Position numbers and translations under genes: made by a program
Notes under the pieces: model-generated
What the model was told of the DNA's origin: nothing
The model's database searches: none
What the model saw: only the letters and a program-made list of their open reading frames with translations
Assembly (NCBI GenBank): GCA_937958475.1
Contig: CALFXR010000201.1
Location: 4,886-68,885, forward strand
Direction of reading: 5' to 3'
DNA from: an uncultured Mesorhizobium sp.
Lineage (GTDB): Bacteria > Pseudomonadota > Alphaproteobacteria > Rhizobiales > Rhizobiaceae
Length of the DNA: 64,000 nt
Shown here: positions 53,217 to 62,989 of the stretch, piece after piece
How positions within the stretch are numbered: position 1 is the stretch's first letter
How the letters are laid out: each line of letters starts with the position of its first letter

Positions 53217-53978
53217 ATGCGCATTCTCCTGACCAACGACGACGGCATCCACGCCGAAGGGCTTCAGGTGCTCGAGCGCATCGCGCGCACCATCTCCGAC
53301 GACGTCTGGGTGGTGGCGCCCGAGACCGACCAGTCCGGCTTCGCCCATTCGCTGTCGCTGTCCGAGCCGCTCAGGATGCGCCGCATCGACGACCGCCACT
53401 TTGCCGTGCGCGGCACGCCGACCGACTGCGTCATCATGGGTGCGCGCAAGTTGATGCCCGGTCTGCCCGACCTCGTGCTGTCCGGCGTCAATTCGGGATC
53501 GAACGTCGCCGACGACGTCACCTATTCGGGCACCGTCGCCGGCGCGATGGAGGGCACGCTTCTCGGCATCCGCTCGATCGCGCTGAGCCAGGCCTACAAT
53601 TTCTACAACGACGCCCGGGTCGTGCCCTGGGACGTCGCCGAAGCGCACGGTCCGCGCCTGCTGAAGAAGCTGCTGGCCACCGACCTGCCGCAGGGCGTGT
53701 TCCTCAACGTGAATTTCCCCAACTGCCCGTCCGAGGAGGTCGAGGACGCCGTCGTCACCAGCCAGGGCAAGCTCGTCCACGGCCTGTGGATCGACGAGCG
53801 CGCCGACGGTCGCAACTTCCCCTACTATTGGCTCCGCTTCGGCCGCGAACCGGCCGAACTGCGGCCGGGCACCGACATGGCGGCGCTGCGCGAGAACAGG
53901 ATCTCGATTACCCCGCTGAAGCTCGACCTGACCGCCTACGAGGTCCAGGACCGGCTGAGGAAGGCGCTGCATCCATGA
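53217..53978 (+). CDS. surE: 5'/3'-nucleotidase SurE
   Basis: A 253-residue metal-dependent phosphatase. Signature motifs are [31 protein letters not shown] and [20 protein letters not shown]. It starts directly after serS and ends in ATGA with pcm, the usual stationary-phase pair. Confidence 0.96.
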   Translation: MRILLTNDDGIHAEGLQVLERIARTISDDVWVVAPETDQSGFAHSLSLSEPLRMRRIDDRHFAVRGTPTDCVIMGARKLMPGLPDLVLSGVNSGSNVADDVTYSGTVAGAMEGTLLGIRSIALSQAYNFYNDARVVPWDVAEAHGPRLLKKLLATDLPQGVFLNVNFPNCPSEEVEDAVVTSQGKLVHGLWIDERADGRNFPYYWLRFGREPAELRPGTDMAALRENRISITPLKLDLTAYEVQDRLRKALHP

Positions 53979-54625
53979 CGTCTGCCGAGGACCGGGAGGG
54001 TTTCGCCGCCTTCATGCTGCGCCTGCGCGGCAATGGCGTGGCGACGCGGGAGCTGGCCGCCGCCTTCGAGGCGACGCCCCGCCGCAGTTTCCTCCCGGGA
54101 CAATGGCACGGCGTCGCCTGGTCGGACCGGATGATCCCGATCCCTTGCGGCGAGACCATCGAGGGCGTCGACTTGCAGGCATCCATCATCCGGGCGCTCG
54201 ACCTGCAGCCGGGCGCGCGCGTCCTCGAGATCGGCACCGGGTCGGGATACACGGCCGCCGTGATGTCGCGGATGGCCGGTCGTGTGCTCACCGTCGAGCG
54301 CTATAAGACCCTCGCCACCCAGGCGCGCGCCCACCTCGACGCGCTGGGCATCCAGAATGTCCAGGTCCGTCACGCCGACGGCGCCAACGGCCTGCCGGGC
54401 GAGGGGCCTTTCGACCGCATCGTGGTCTGGGCGGCGTTCGAGAGCCTGCCGCGTGCCTTCGTCGACCAGCTCTCCATCGGCGGCACCATGATCACGCCGA
54501 TCGGCATGGCGGAGGCGCCGCAGGACCTCGCCAGGCTGACCAAGGTCGGCAGCCGCTTCGAGCGCGAGGACATCGGCCAGGTGCGCCTGCAGCCGATCAC
54601 GCCGGGCGTCGCCGCCGTCATTTGA
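53975..54625 (+). CDS. pcm: Protein-L-isoaspartate O-methyltransferase
   Basis: A 216-residue methyltransferase that repairs isoaspartyl residues. The start [16 protein letters not shown] overlaps surE by ATGA. SAM motif: [19 protein letters not shown] (about 76-94). The pre-motif [14 protein letters not shown] replaces the usual GQTISQP. Synteny with surE is the classic pcm context. Confidence 0.93.
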   Translation: MTSAEDREGFAAFMLRLRGNGVATRELAAAFEATPRRSFLPGQWHGVAWSDRMIPIPCGETIEGVDLQASIIRALDLQPGARVLEIGTGSGYTAAVMSRMAGRVLTVERYKTLATQARAHLDALGIQNVQVRHADGANGLPGEGPFDRIVVWAAFESLPRAFVDQLSIGGTMITPIGMAEAPQDLARLTKVGSRFEREDIGQVRLQPITPGVAAVI

Positions 54626-54730
54626 GCGCCTTCGGCATTTCTTTTCGCAATCTTCGCACCCTTAACCGCCCGGTAAGATTAACGCGCTTTAATCAAAGAC
54701 AGTTGGTTCGGGTACGCGCGGGTAAGTGCG

Positions 54731-56248
54731 ATGCGTTTCAGTGTTCTGAAGGTCGACGAACGCAGTCTTCTGCGTGGCGCCGCGGTGATCGTGATCGGCG
54801 GAATGGTCGCGGGGTGCAGCTCCGGGGCGGCGCGGTTCACGGATGGCGTGGACGGCATCTTCACGGCCTCGACGGCCAATCAGCGATCCATCATCAAGAA
54901 CGAATCCCAGCCTTTCCCGGGCGATGTCGCGGCGAAACCGGTTGCGGCGGCGGGAGAATACACCGGCTCGGTGTCGCGCGAAGCGGTGAAGCCGGTGGAC
55001 CTGACCGCGTCCGCGGTGACCCGCGGCAGCCTGCCGACAGCCCAGCCCGCGGCGGCCGCGTCGGCTAAGGTGCCCGCCGCGCTCGATCGCACGACGACGG
55101 CGACGGTTCAGCCGGCGCAGGCCGTGGCTGCCCGCCCGGTTGCCGAGGAATCGGCCGGCTGGTCGCGCGCCGCCGGAACGCAGATCACCGTCAAGGACGG
55201 CGAGACCGTCTACAACCTGTCGCGCCGTTTCGGCGTACCGGCGAACGTCCTGCTTTCCGTCAATGGCCTTTCCGACGCGAGCGCGCTGAAGGCGGGGCAG
55301 AAGATCGTCATCCCGACCTATGTCTATTCGCGCCAGGCGCCGGTCTCGGCACCGGACAGCGATCCCAATGTCGCCGACGCCAGGTCTTCGCGCGGGACGA
55401 AGTACGACGTGCCGGCAGACAAGGTGCCGGTTCCGACCAAGGCGCCGACAGGGAAGGTCGCGGTCCTGCCGCAGCAGCCGAAGGTCAGGGAGAGCGATCC
55501 CGCCGCTGCGAATGCGACGGCGAAGGCCGACACGGCGAAGCCGACGGCCGCGAAGGGTGACTACACCGTCCAGTCCGGCGACACGCTGTCGGCCATCGCC
55601 AGGAAGACCGGCGTTCCCGTCACCGACATCAAGGCCGCCAACGGCATGAAGGACGGTTTCCTCCGTGTCGGCCAGACGCTCGTCATCCCTCATGGATCGC
55701 AGACGGTGGCCGCGGCAAAGCCCTCGGCCGTCGATCCGATCACGACCGGCGCTGCCGGCCCGGTGAAGAAGGCGACCAACTCCCCCGTGGCGGCCTATAC
55801 GCCGCCGCGCGCCACGGACGCCGTGATCGAGGACGCCGAGAAGGTGGTCGCCTCCGCTCCGGACGCCACCGGCATCGGTCGCATGCGCTGGCCGGTTCGC
55901 GGCCGCGTCATCAGTGCGTATGGCGGCAAGAACGCCGGCAAGGCCAATGACGGCATCGACATCGCCGTCCCCGAAGGTACGCCGGTCAAGGCCGCCGAGA
56001 ACGGCGTCGTCATCTATGCCGGCGATGGCCTGAAGGAATTCGGCAACACGGTCCTCGTGCGCCACGAAGACGGCCTGGTCACGGTCTACGGCCATGCCAG
56101 CGAACTGAAGGTCTCGCGCGGCGAGAAGGTCAAGCGCGGCCAGGAAATCGCCCGCTCGGGCATGAGCGGCTCCGCCGACATGCCGAAGCTGCATTTCGAG
56201 GTGCGCAAGAACTCCGCGCCGGTCGATCCGTCGAGCTTCCTCGAGTAG
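54731..56248 (+). CDS. NlpD-like lipoprotein with two LysM domains and a LytM (M23) domain
   Basis: A 505-residue protein. A lipobox-like signal (VIVIGGMVAGC) places it in the envelope. LysM domains lie near 155-200 (ITVKDGETVYNLSRRFGVPA) and 277-322 (YTVQSGDTLSAIARKTGVPV). The C-terminal LytM domain (about 385-505) has GIDIAVPEGTPV, YGHASELKVS and KLHFEVRKN. The first zinc ligand position reads NDGID instead of HxGID, so the domain is probably inactive like NlpD and EnvC and activates amidases for septum splitting. It is next to surE-pcm, the E. coli nlpD position. Confidence 0.9.
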   Translation: MRFSVLKVDERSLLRGAAVIVIGGMVAGCSSGAARFTDGVDGIFTASTANQRSIIKNESQPFPGDVAAKPVAAAGEYTGSVSREAVKPVDLTASAVTRGSLPTAQPAAAASAKVPAALDRTTTATVQPAQAVAARPVAEESAGWSRAAGTQITVKDGETVYNLSRRFGVPANVLLSVNGLSDASALKAGQKIVIPTYVYSRQAPVSAPDSDPNVADARSSRGTKYDVPADKVPVPTKAPTGKVAVLPQQPKVRESDPAAANATAKADTAKPTAAKGDYTVQSGDTLSAIARKTGVPVTDIKAANGMKDGFLRVGQTLVIPHGSQTVAAAKPSAVDPITTGAAGPVKKATNSPVAAYTPPRATDAVIEDAEKVVASAPDATGIGRMRWPVRGRVISAYGGKNAGKANDGIDIAVPEGTPVKAAENGVVIYAGDGLKEFGNTVLVRHEDGLVTVYGHASELKVSRGEKVKRGQEIARSGMSGSADMPKLHFEVRKNSAPVDPSSFLE

Positions 56249-56262
56249 CGGCGCGCCCGGCC

Positions 56263-57135
56263 TCAGTCCTTCAGCGGCTGGCCGAGCCGGCCGGCGAGAT
56301 CCTGGATGAACTGCCAGGCGACGCGGCCCGAGCGGCCGCCGCGCGTCGTCGCCCATTCCAGCGCCTCGGCGCGCAGCGCCTCCGCGTCGATCGCGAGGTC
56401 GTGGTAGCGGGCATATCCCGCCACCATCTCGAGATACTCGTCCTGGGAGCACTTGTGGAAGCCGAGCCACAGGCCGAAGCGGTCCGACAGCGAAACCTTC
56501 TCCTCAACCGCCTCGGACGGATTGATCGCCGTCGAGCGCTCGTTGTCGATCATGTCGCGCGGCAGAAGGTGACGGCGGTTCGAGGTGGCGTAGAAGATGA
56601 CGTTGCCGGGGCGGCCCTCGACGCCGCCTTCCAGCGCCGCCTTCAGCGACTTGTACGACGTGTCGTCATGGTCGAAGGACAGGTCGTCGCAGAACAGGAT
56701 GAAGCGGTGCGGCGCCGCCTTCAGGATGGCCATCAGCTTCGGCAGCGTGTCGATGTCCTCGCGGTGGATCTCGATCAGCTTCAGCGGCTCGCCGCCGCGC
56801 GCCTGGTTGACCGTCGCGTGCGCCGCCTTGACCAGCGACGACTTGCCCATGCCGCGCGCGCCCCACAGAAGCACGTTGTTGGCGGGAAGGCCTGAAGCGA
56901 AGCGCTCGGTGTTGTCGACGAGGATGTCGCGGACGCGGTCGACGCCGCGGATCAGGCCGATGTCGACCCGGTTGACGCGGGCGACCGCCTCCAGTTCGCC
57001 GGGATCGGCCGACCAGACGAAGCAGTCGGCGGCGGCGAAGTCGGGTTGCCGGACCGCAGGCGGGGCGAGGCGCGAAATCGCTTCGATCAGCCTGTCCAGT
57101 TTCTGCTCGAGCGTTTCCTGTCCGGTCTTTTCCAT
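56263..57135 (-). CDS. DUF815 family P-loop ATPase
   Basis: A 290-residue ATPase starting MEKTGQETLEQKLDRLIEAI. Walker A is LLWGARGMGKSSLVKA, Walker B is FILFCDDLSFD, and the late NVIFYATSNRRHLLPRDM is the DUF815 sensor region. Function unclear. The opposite-strand start faces yajC across 172 bases, so promoters for both lie there. Confidence 0.9.
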   Translation of the reverse strand: MEKTGQETLEQKLDRLIEAISRLAPPAVRQPDFAAADCFVWSADPGELEAVARVNRVDIGLIRGVDRVRDILVDNTERFASGLPANNVLLWGARGMGKSSLVKAAHATVNQARGGEPLKLIEIHREDIDTLPKLMAILKAAPHRFILFCDDLSFDHDDTSYKSLKAALEGGVEGRPGNVIFYATSNRRHLLPRDMIDNERSTAINPSEAVEEKVSLSDRFGLWLGFHKCSQDEYLEMVAGYARYHDLAIDAEALRAEALEWATTRGGRSGRVAWQFIQDLAGRLGQPLKD

Positions 57136-57307
57136 GATCCCGCCGCTTTTTGCCAATCCGCAGGCCCGGCGTCTATCATGCGGCCGCCGGCCGCGAAAGC
57201 GTGCGCCGGCCTCCCGAGTGCGGTTGCAAAGCGTCCGCGACCGACTATATTCCGCGCAACTTTCGAGGGGCTGTTCGCGGCCGGTACTTTCGTTTCAGGA
57301 GCTTCAG

Positions 57308-57646
57308 ATGTTCGTTACACCGGCATACGCGCAGGGCGTCGGCGCCTCGCCAGACATGCTCATCTCCATTCTGCCATTCGTTCTCATCTTCGTGGTCATG
57401 TACTTCCTGATCATACGGCCGCAGCGCGCGCAGATGAAGAAGCGCACCGAGATGCTCGCGGCGGTCCGTCGCGGCGACACGGTGGTGACCGGCGGCGGGC
57501 TCGTCGGCAAGGTGACCAAGGTCATCGACGACAACGAACTCGAGGTCGATCTCGGCAATGGCGTCAAGGTGACGGCGCTGCGCGCGACCATTTCGGACGT
57601 GCGCGTCAAGGGCGAACCGGTCGCCAACCAGAACGCCAAGAAATAA
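57308..57646 (+). CDS. yajC: Preprotein translocase subunit YajC
   Basis: A 112-residue protein. One membrane helix (ILPFVLIFVVMYFLIIRP) follows a short N-terminus, then the conserved RPQRAQMKKRTEMLAAVRRG and GDTVVTGGGLVGKV. Works with SecDF. Followed by secDF 73 bases away. Confidence 0.95.
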   Translation: MFVTPAYAQGVGASPDMLISILPFVLIFVVMYFLIIRPQRAQMKKRTEMLAAVRRGDTVVTGGGLVGKVTKVIDDNELEVDLGNGVKVTALRATISDVRVKGEPVANQNAKK

Positions 57647-57719
57647 CCGCAAATCGGGCGGCACCCGGAAACGGAAGTCCGCCCGGCCGACGGTCTGCCG
57701 CCGGATTCGACGAGGCACC

Positions 57720-60275
57720 ATGCTTTATTTTTCGCGCTGGAAGACAATCTCGATCTGGCTGGTGGTGCTTTGGGGCATCATCTACGCGCTGCCCAACATC
57801 GTGCCGCCTTCGATTCTGGCCAACATCCCCTCCTGGGGACCGAGCCGACCGATGACGCTCGGCCTGGATCTCCAGGGCGGCTCGCACATCCTGCTCGCCA
57901 TCGACCGCAACGACCTGATCGACGAGCGGCTGACGGCGGCGCGCGACGAGGTTCGCACCGCGCTGCGTGACGCCAAGATCGGCTACACCGGCCTTTCCGG
58001 CAGCGGACGCATCGTCCAGGTGCGCGTCCGCGAGGCCAACGACGTCGACAAGGCTAAGACCGCGCTGGAAGCGCTGACGCAGCCGCTGTCGACGGGCGTC
58101 TTCGGCGGCACCACCATCAGCGAATTTGCCTTCGACGAGCCCGAGCCGGGCTTGCTGCGCTACACGCTGACCGACGATGGCCTCGACTACCGCACCAGCA
58201 GCGCGCTGTCCCAGTCGATCGAAGTCGTCGGCCGCCGCGTCAACGAACTGGGCACGACCGAGCCGATCATCCAGCGCCAGGGCAGCGATCGCATCCTCGT
58301 ACAGGTGCCCGGCCTCCAGGATCCGCAGCGGCTGAAGGACATTCTCGGCCAGACCGCGAAGCTGACCTTCCAGATGGTCGACCAGACCATGTCGGTGCAG
58401 GACGCGCTGAACGGTCGCCCGCCCGCCGGTTCGACCATCATGTATTCCCACGACGATCCGCCGGTGCCCTATCTGATCGAGGAGCGCGTCATCGTCTCGG
58501 GCGAGAACCTCGTCGACGCCCAGGCCACCTTCGACCAGCGCACCAGCGAGCCGGTCGTCTCCTTCCGCTTCGACGCCAAGGGGGCCGCGCGCTTCGGTCA
58601 GGCGACGCAGCAGAATGTCGGCCGGCTGTTCGCCATCATCCTCGACAACCAGGTCATCTCCGCGCCGCAGATCCGCGAGCCGATCCTCGGCGGAACCGGC
58701 CAGATTTCCGGCAACTTCACCACCCAGAGCGCCAACGACCTTGCCGTCCTGCTGCGCGCCGGCGCCCTGCCGGCGACGCTGACGGTGATCGAGGAGCGTA
58801 CGGTCGGGCCAGGCCTCGGCCAGGACTCGATCGAGGCGGGCAAGGTCGCGAGCGTGATCGGCGCGGTCCTCGTCGTCGCCTTCATGTTCGTCGCCTATGG
58901 ATTCCTCGGGCTCATCGCCAACATCGCCCTCGTGGTCAACGTTTCCCTCGTCGTCGCGATCCTCTCGGTGCTCGGCGCGACGCTGACGCTTCCCGGCATC
59001 GCCGGCATCGTCTTGACCATCGGCATGGCGGTCGATTCCAACGTGCTCATCTACGAGCGCGTCCGCGAGGAACGGCGCAACGGCCGCTCCGTCATCCAGG
59101 CGATCGATGCCGGCTTCGCCCGCGCCATGACCACCATCGTCGACGCCAACGTCACCACGCTGATCGCGGCGGCGGTGCTCTTCTACCTCGGCACCGGCCC
59201 GGTGAAGGGCTTTGCCGTGACGCTCGCCATCGGCATCGTCACCACGGTCTTCACGGCCTTCACCTTCACCCGCTGGATGGTGGCCGAATGGGTCAGGCGC
59301 AGCCGCCCCAGGGAGCTGCCGCGTCCGCTGCTTAACTTCGTTCCGGTCGGGACCAGCATCCCGTTCATGGGCATACGCCGCTGGACCTTCGCGCTCTCCT
59401 CGGCGCTGTCGATCGCCTCGCTCGTCCTGTTCGTCACGGTCGACTTGAACTACGGCGTCGACTTCAAGGGCGGTTCGCTGATCGAGGTTCAGTCAAAGGA
59501 TGGCCCCGCCGACCTCGCCGACCTGCGCGCCAGGCTCTCGGAGCTCAATATCGGCGACGTCCAGGTACAGGAGTTCGGCAGTCCGAACGAGGTTCTGATC
59601 CGGGTCGGCACCCAGGAAGGCGGCGACAACGCCGAGCAGACCGTCGTTACCAAGGTGCGCGACGAGCTCAGCGCCGACTACGAGTTCCGCCGCGTCGAGA
59701 CGGTCGGTCCGACCGTCTCCAGCGAACTCGCCCGCCAGGGGACCATCGGCGTCGTCGTCGCGTTGGTGCTGATCCTGATCTATGTCTGGTTCCGTTTCGA
59801 ATGGCAGTTCGCGGTCGGCGCGATCGTGGCGACCATCCACGACGTCGTCATGACCATCGGCTTCTTCGTCATCACCGGCATCGAGTTCAACCAGTCGTCC
59901 ATCGCCGCGATCCTGACCATCGTCGGCTATTCGCTGAACGATACGGTGGTGGTCTACGACCGCGTCCGCGAGGATCTGCGACGATACAAGAAGCTCACCC
60001 TGCCGATGCTGCTCAACACCGCGATCAATGCCACGCTGTCGCGAACGACCCTGACGGCGCTGACCACGGTTCTCGCCCTGCTCGCCCTGTTCCTGTTCGG
60101 CGGCGAGGTGATCCGTTCGTTCACCGCGGCCATGCTGTTCGGCGTCGTCTTCGGCACCTACTCGTCGATCTTCATCGCCGCTCCGCTGCTGATCCTGTTC
60201 AAGCTGAGGCCTTCGGGGAAGGAATCGACGGACGACGAGGCCGCGGCGGGCGCCACGCCGGCGACCACCGCGTAG
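57720..60275 (+). CDS. secDF: Fused protein translocase SecDF
   Basis: An 851-residue fusion with about 12 membrane helices. The SecD half has GLDLQGGSHILLAID, the P1 domain and GMAVDSNVLIYERVREE. The SecF half begins near residue 540 with DLNYGVDFKGGSLIEVQ and has SLNDTVVVYDRVREDLR. It uses the proton-motive force to pull secreted proteins outward. The fused form is common in this order. Confidence 0.97.
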   Translation: MLYFSRWKTISIWLVVLWGIIYALPNIVPPSILANIPSWGPSRPMTLGLDLQGGSHILLAIDRNDLIDERLTAARDEVRTALRDAKIGYTGLSGSGRIVQVRVREANDVDKAKTALEALTQPLSTGVFGGTTISEFAFDEPEPGLLRYTLTDDGLDYRTSSALSQSIEVVGRRVNELGTTEPIIQRQGSDRILVQVPGLQDPQRLKDILGQTAKLTFQMVDQTMSVQDALNGRPPAGSTIMYSHDDPPVPYLIEERVIVSGENLVDAQATFDQRTSEPVVSFRFDAKGAARFGQATQQNVGRLFAIILDNQVISAPQIREPILGGTGQISGNFTTQSANDLAVLLRAGALPATLTVIEERTVGPGLGQDSIEAGKVASVIGAVLVVAFMFVAYGFLGLIANIALVVNVSLVVAILSVLGATLTLPGIAGIVLTIGMAVDSNVLIYERVREERRNGRSVIQAIDAGFARAMTTIVDANVTTLIAAAVLFYLGTGPVKGFAVTLAIGIVTTVFTAFTFTRWMVAEWVRRSRPRELPRPLLNFVPVGTSIPFMGIRRWTFALSSALSIASLVLFVTVDLNYGVDFKGGSLIEVQSKDGPADLADLRARLSELNIGDVQVQEFGSPNEVLIRVGTQEGGDNAEQTVVTKVRDELSADYEFRRVETVGPTVSSELARQGTIGVVVALVLILIYVWFRFEWQFAVGAIVATIHDVVMTIGFFVITGIEFNQSSIAAILTIVGYSLNDTVVVYDRVREDLRRYKKLTLPMLLNTAINATLSRTTLTALTTVLALLALFLFGGEVIRSFTAAMLFGVVFGTYSSIFIAAPLLILFKLRPSGKESTDDEAAAGATPATTA

Positions 60276-60282
60276 CGCGGCG

Positions 60283-60672
60283 ATGGCCGAAGGCATCGTC
60301 ATCCGTCGCGCGCACTTCCCAGGGCGCGCGCCGATCGACGCCTACGGCAATGGCGGCTTCCGCTTCGCCGAAATGTCGCACCGCGGCTCGATCCTGTGCC
60401 TGCCTTCGGGCGTCTACGGCTGGGACCCCGCCGATCCGGCGGCGCTTTCTGCCGGCGACTTCGCCCGCGTCCTCGCCGAGGCGGCCGACGTCGAGATCCT
60501 GCTCGTCGGTTGCGGGCGCGACCTGAGGCCTCTGCCGGCGGCGCTGCGCGCGGCCTTGAGGGAAGCCCGCATCTCCGCCGATCCGATGTCGACGGGTGCC
60601 GCGGTGCGCACCTACAACGTCCTCCTCGCCGAGGATCGCGCCGTCGCCGCGGCGCTGGTCGCCGTCGACTGA
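60283..60672 (+). CDS. Mth938-like protein (NDUFAF3 homologue)
   Basis: A 129-residue DUF498-family protein starting MAEGIVIRRAHFPGRAPIDA. The core GGFRFAEMSHRGSILCLPSG and the late LLVGCGRDLRPLPAALRAAL are typical. The mitochondrial homologue NDUFAF3 assembles complex I. It starts eight bases after secDF and is followed by a phytoene-synthase-like gene (NDUFAF6 homologue). Bacterial role not established. Confidence 0.85.
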   Translation: MAEGIVIRRAHFPGRAPIDAYGNGGFRFAEMSHRGSILCLPSGVYGWDPADPAALSAGDFARVLAEAADVEILLVGCGRDLRPLPAALRAALREARISADPMSTGAAVRTYNVLLAEDRAVAAALVAVD

Positions 60673-60673
60673 G

Positions 60674-61528
60674 ATGGCGGGGGACGCAATCGCCGACGCG
60701 GTGCGCGCAGCCGATCGTGACCGCTACCTCTCGGCGCTCTACGCTCCCGCCGGCCGCCGCGCCGGTCTCCTGGCGCTCTACGCGTTCAACGCCGAGATCG
60801 CCGGCATCCGCGACCGCATCCGCGAGGCGCTGCCCGGCGAGATCCGCCTGCAGTGGTGGCGCGACACGATCGCCTCCGGCGATGGTTCGGGCGGCGGCCA
60901 TCCGCTTGCGGCGGCACTGGCCGGAGCGATCACGGCGCACGAGTTGCCGCGCGCGGCCTTCGACGCCTATCTCGAGGCGCGCATCTTCGATCTCTACGAC
61001 GATCCCATGCCTTCCCGGACCGATCTCGAGGGCTATTGCGGAGAGACGGCGTCGGCGCTGATCCAGCTTTCGGCGCTCGTCCTTGACCCGGTCGCCGCGG
61101 CGAAGGCGGCCGATCTCGCCGGTCATGCCGGCTGCGCCCAGGCCATCGCCGGTCTTCTACGCCTGCTGCCGATCCACCGCCGGCGCGGCCAGTGCTTCCT
61201 GCCGCGCGACATGCTCGCCGCCGTCGGCACGACGCCCGAGGCCTTCGTCGCCGGCGGGGACGAGGCCGCCGCGGCGCGCGCCGTCGCGGCGATGGTCGCC
61301 CTCGGCTCGGAACATCTGGCGGCATTCCTGGCCGGTGCCGATTCGCTGCCGCCGTCGCTGCGCCCGGCCTTCCTTCCGGTCGCGCTCGTGCCCGCCTATC
61401 TTGCCGTCGTCGCCCGCGACGAGGCTGCGGCGCTGTCGCGGAGCGCCGACATCTCCAACCTGCGCCGGCACTGGCTCCTGCTGCGTGCGGCGTCGGGGCG
61501 CTGGCCCGAACCTCTCTCTTTGACGTAA
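60674..61528 (+). CDS. Squalene/phytoene synthase-like protein (NDUFAF6 homologue)
   Basis: A 284-residue isoprenyl-transferase-fold protein. Helices such as RDRYLSALYAPAGRRAGLLA, LYAFNAEIAGIRDRI and RLQWWRDTIAS match the N-terminus of the family. The typical Asp-rich metal motifs of active synthases are absent or altered (FDLYDDPMPSRTDLEGYC), which suggests a non-catalytic member like NDUFAF6. It adjoins the NDUFAF3 homologue, one base after its stop. Confidence 0.85.
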   Translation: MAGDAIADAVRAADRDRYLSALYAPAGRRAGLLALYAFNAEIAGIRDRIREALPGEIRLQWWRDTIASGDGSGGGHPLAAALAGAITAHELPRAAFDAYLEARIFDLYDDPMPSRTDLEGYCGETASALIQLSALVLDPVAAAKAADLAGHAGCAQAIAGLLRLLPIHRRRGQCFLPRDMLAAVGTTPEAFVAGGDEAAAARAVAAMVALGSEHLAAFLAGADSLPPSLRPAFLPVALVPAYLAVVARDEAAALSRSADISNLRRHWLLLRAASGRWPEPLSLT

Positions 61529-61596
61529 ACGTCAAGCGTGCTAGGGAATCGTCGAGCTGCGGTGAAGACGACCGTGGACCGGGAGGAGATGAGCGC

Positions 61597-62028
61597 GTGA
61601 GCCTGCCGTTGCTTGTGGCGATCGTCGTGATCGGGATTTCGCTTGCCGTCGCCGCCGTGCATTTCACCGGCGGCAGCAAGGTCGCGCAGATCGCCGGCGC
61701 CGACGACGCGCGCCGCATCTTCGCCCTCGACTTTCCCGACGAGCGGCCGTACGCGACGGAAATCACCAGCGACCGGCAGTCGGCGTTTCTGTCGCTCCCC
61801 GGCGGACGCACCGGCATCGTGCAGAGCTTCGGTGACGGCTACTTCACCCGCATCGCTTCGCCGGCCGACGTCGCCGCGCTCAATCTGCGCCCGCCGGCCA
61901 CCGTGTCGGTCCGTTTCCGCGATTTCACCTGGACTGGCGGCCACTTCTCCTTCGCCGACGCGGCGGTTGCGGCTGCGGTCGCCCGGGCGCTCGATCCGGT
62001 ACACGAACAATCCCCGCGGGTGAGCTGA
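61597..62028 (+). CDS. Small membrane-anchored uncharacterised protein
   Basis: A 143-residue protein starting at GTG (SLPLLVAIVVIGISLAVAAV forms one helix). A beta-rich domain follows (SFLSLPGGRTGIVQSFGDGY-type pattern, then VSVRFRDFTWTGGHFSF). No family assigned. It ends two bases before the hydroxylase gene, so they are probably co-expressed. Confidence 0.7.
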   Translation: MSLPLLVAIVVIGISLAVAAVHFTGGSKVAQIAGADDARRIFALDFPDERPYATEITSDRQSAFLSLPGGRTGIVQSFGDGYFTRIASPADVAALNLRPPATVSVRFRDFTWTGGHFSFADAAVAAAVARALDPVHEQSPRVS

Positions 62029-62029
62029 C

Positions 62030-62989
62030 ATGCACGACTACGTCTTCCCGAAGGTCACCGAATTCGCCATCCCGTTCTTCGTCCTCGCCATCCTGATCGA
62101 ACTGTTCCTCGTGCGCACCGGCCGGGCGAGGGGGGCCTTCGAGACGCGCGACACGCTGACCAGCCTGATGATGGGAACCGGCAACGTCGTCGCCGGCATT
62201 TTGCTCGGCTTCGTCTCCTATTCGCTGCTTCTGTGGCTGTGGCAGTACCGGTTCTTCGACCTCGGCCTGTCGGTCTGGGTCTTCCTCGGCGCCTTCCTGC
62301 TCGATGATTTGCGCTACTACTGGTACCACCGCATCGCCCACCGGGTGCGCTGGGTCTGGGCCGAGCACGTCAACCATCATTCCAGCCAGCACTACAATCT
62401 GTCGACGGCGCTCAGGCAGAGCTGGACCGGCCTGTTCACCGGCATGTTCGTGCTGCAGGCGCCGCTGGTGCTGCTCGGCCTGCACCCGGCCGTCATCGCC
62501 TTCGTCTTCGGCTTCAACCTGGTCTGGCAGTTCTGGATCCACACCGAGACGATCCGCAAGATGCCGCGCTGGTTCGAGGCGATCTTCAACACGCCGTCGC
62601 ACCACCGCGTCCACCACGCCACCAACCCGCGCTATCTCGACGCCAACTACGCCGGCACCCTCATCGTCTGGGACAGGATGTTCGGCACCTTCGTGGAAGA
62701 GCTGGAAGAGGACCGGCCGCGCTACGGCATCGTCAGGAACCTCGGCACCTTCAACCCGCTGAAGGTGGCGTTCCACGAATATGTCGGCATCTTCAAGGAC
62801 GTCTTCCGCCCCGGCCTGACGCTGCGCCAGCGGCTCGGCTACCTGTTCATGCCGCCCGGCTGGAGCCACGACGGCAGCCGCGAGACCTCGGAGAGCCTGA
62901 AGGCGGCCTATGTGCGCAGGAATCCTTCAGAGGCGGGCAAGCCGGGATTGCCGGGGGCAGGCGGCGCGGGGATCACGCCGGCCGAGTGA
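62030..62989 (+). CDS. Fatty acid hydroxylase/sterol desaturase family protein
   Basis: A 319-residue di-iron membrane enzyme. Histidine boxes are HRIAHR (about 99-104), EHVNHHSS (112-119) and HHRVHH (about 189-194). Helices near 10-28 and 45-75 flank them. It should hydroxylate or desaturate a lipid. Substrate unknown. Confidence 0.92.
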   Translation: MHDYVFPKVTEFAIPFFVLAILIELFLVRTGRARGAFETRDTLTSLMMGTGNVVAGILLGFVSYSLLLWLWQYRFFDLGLSVWVFLGAFLLDDLRYYWYHRIAHRVRWVWAEHVNHHSSQHYNLSTALRQSWTGLFTGMFVLQAPLVLLGLHPAVIAFVFGFNLVWQFWIHTETIRKMPRWFEAIFNTPSHHRVHHATNPRYLDANYAGTLIVWDRMFGTFVEELEEDRPRYGIVRNLGTFNPLKVAFHEYVGIFKDVFRPGLTLRQRLGYLFMPPGWSHDGSRETSESLKAAYVRRNPSEAGKPGLPGAGGAGITPAE

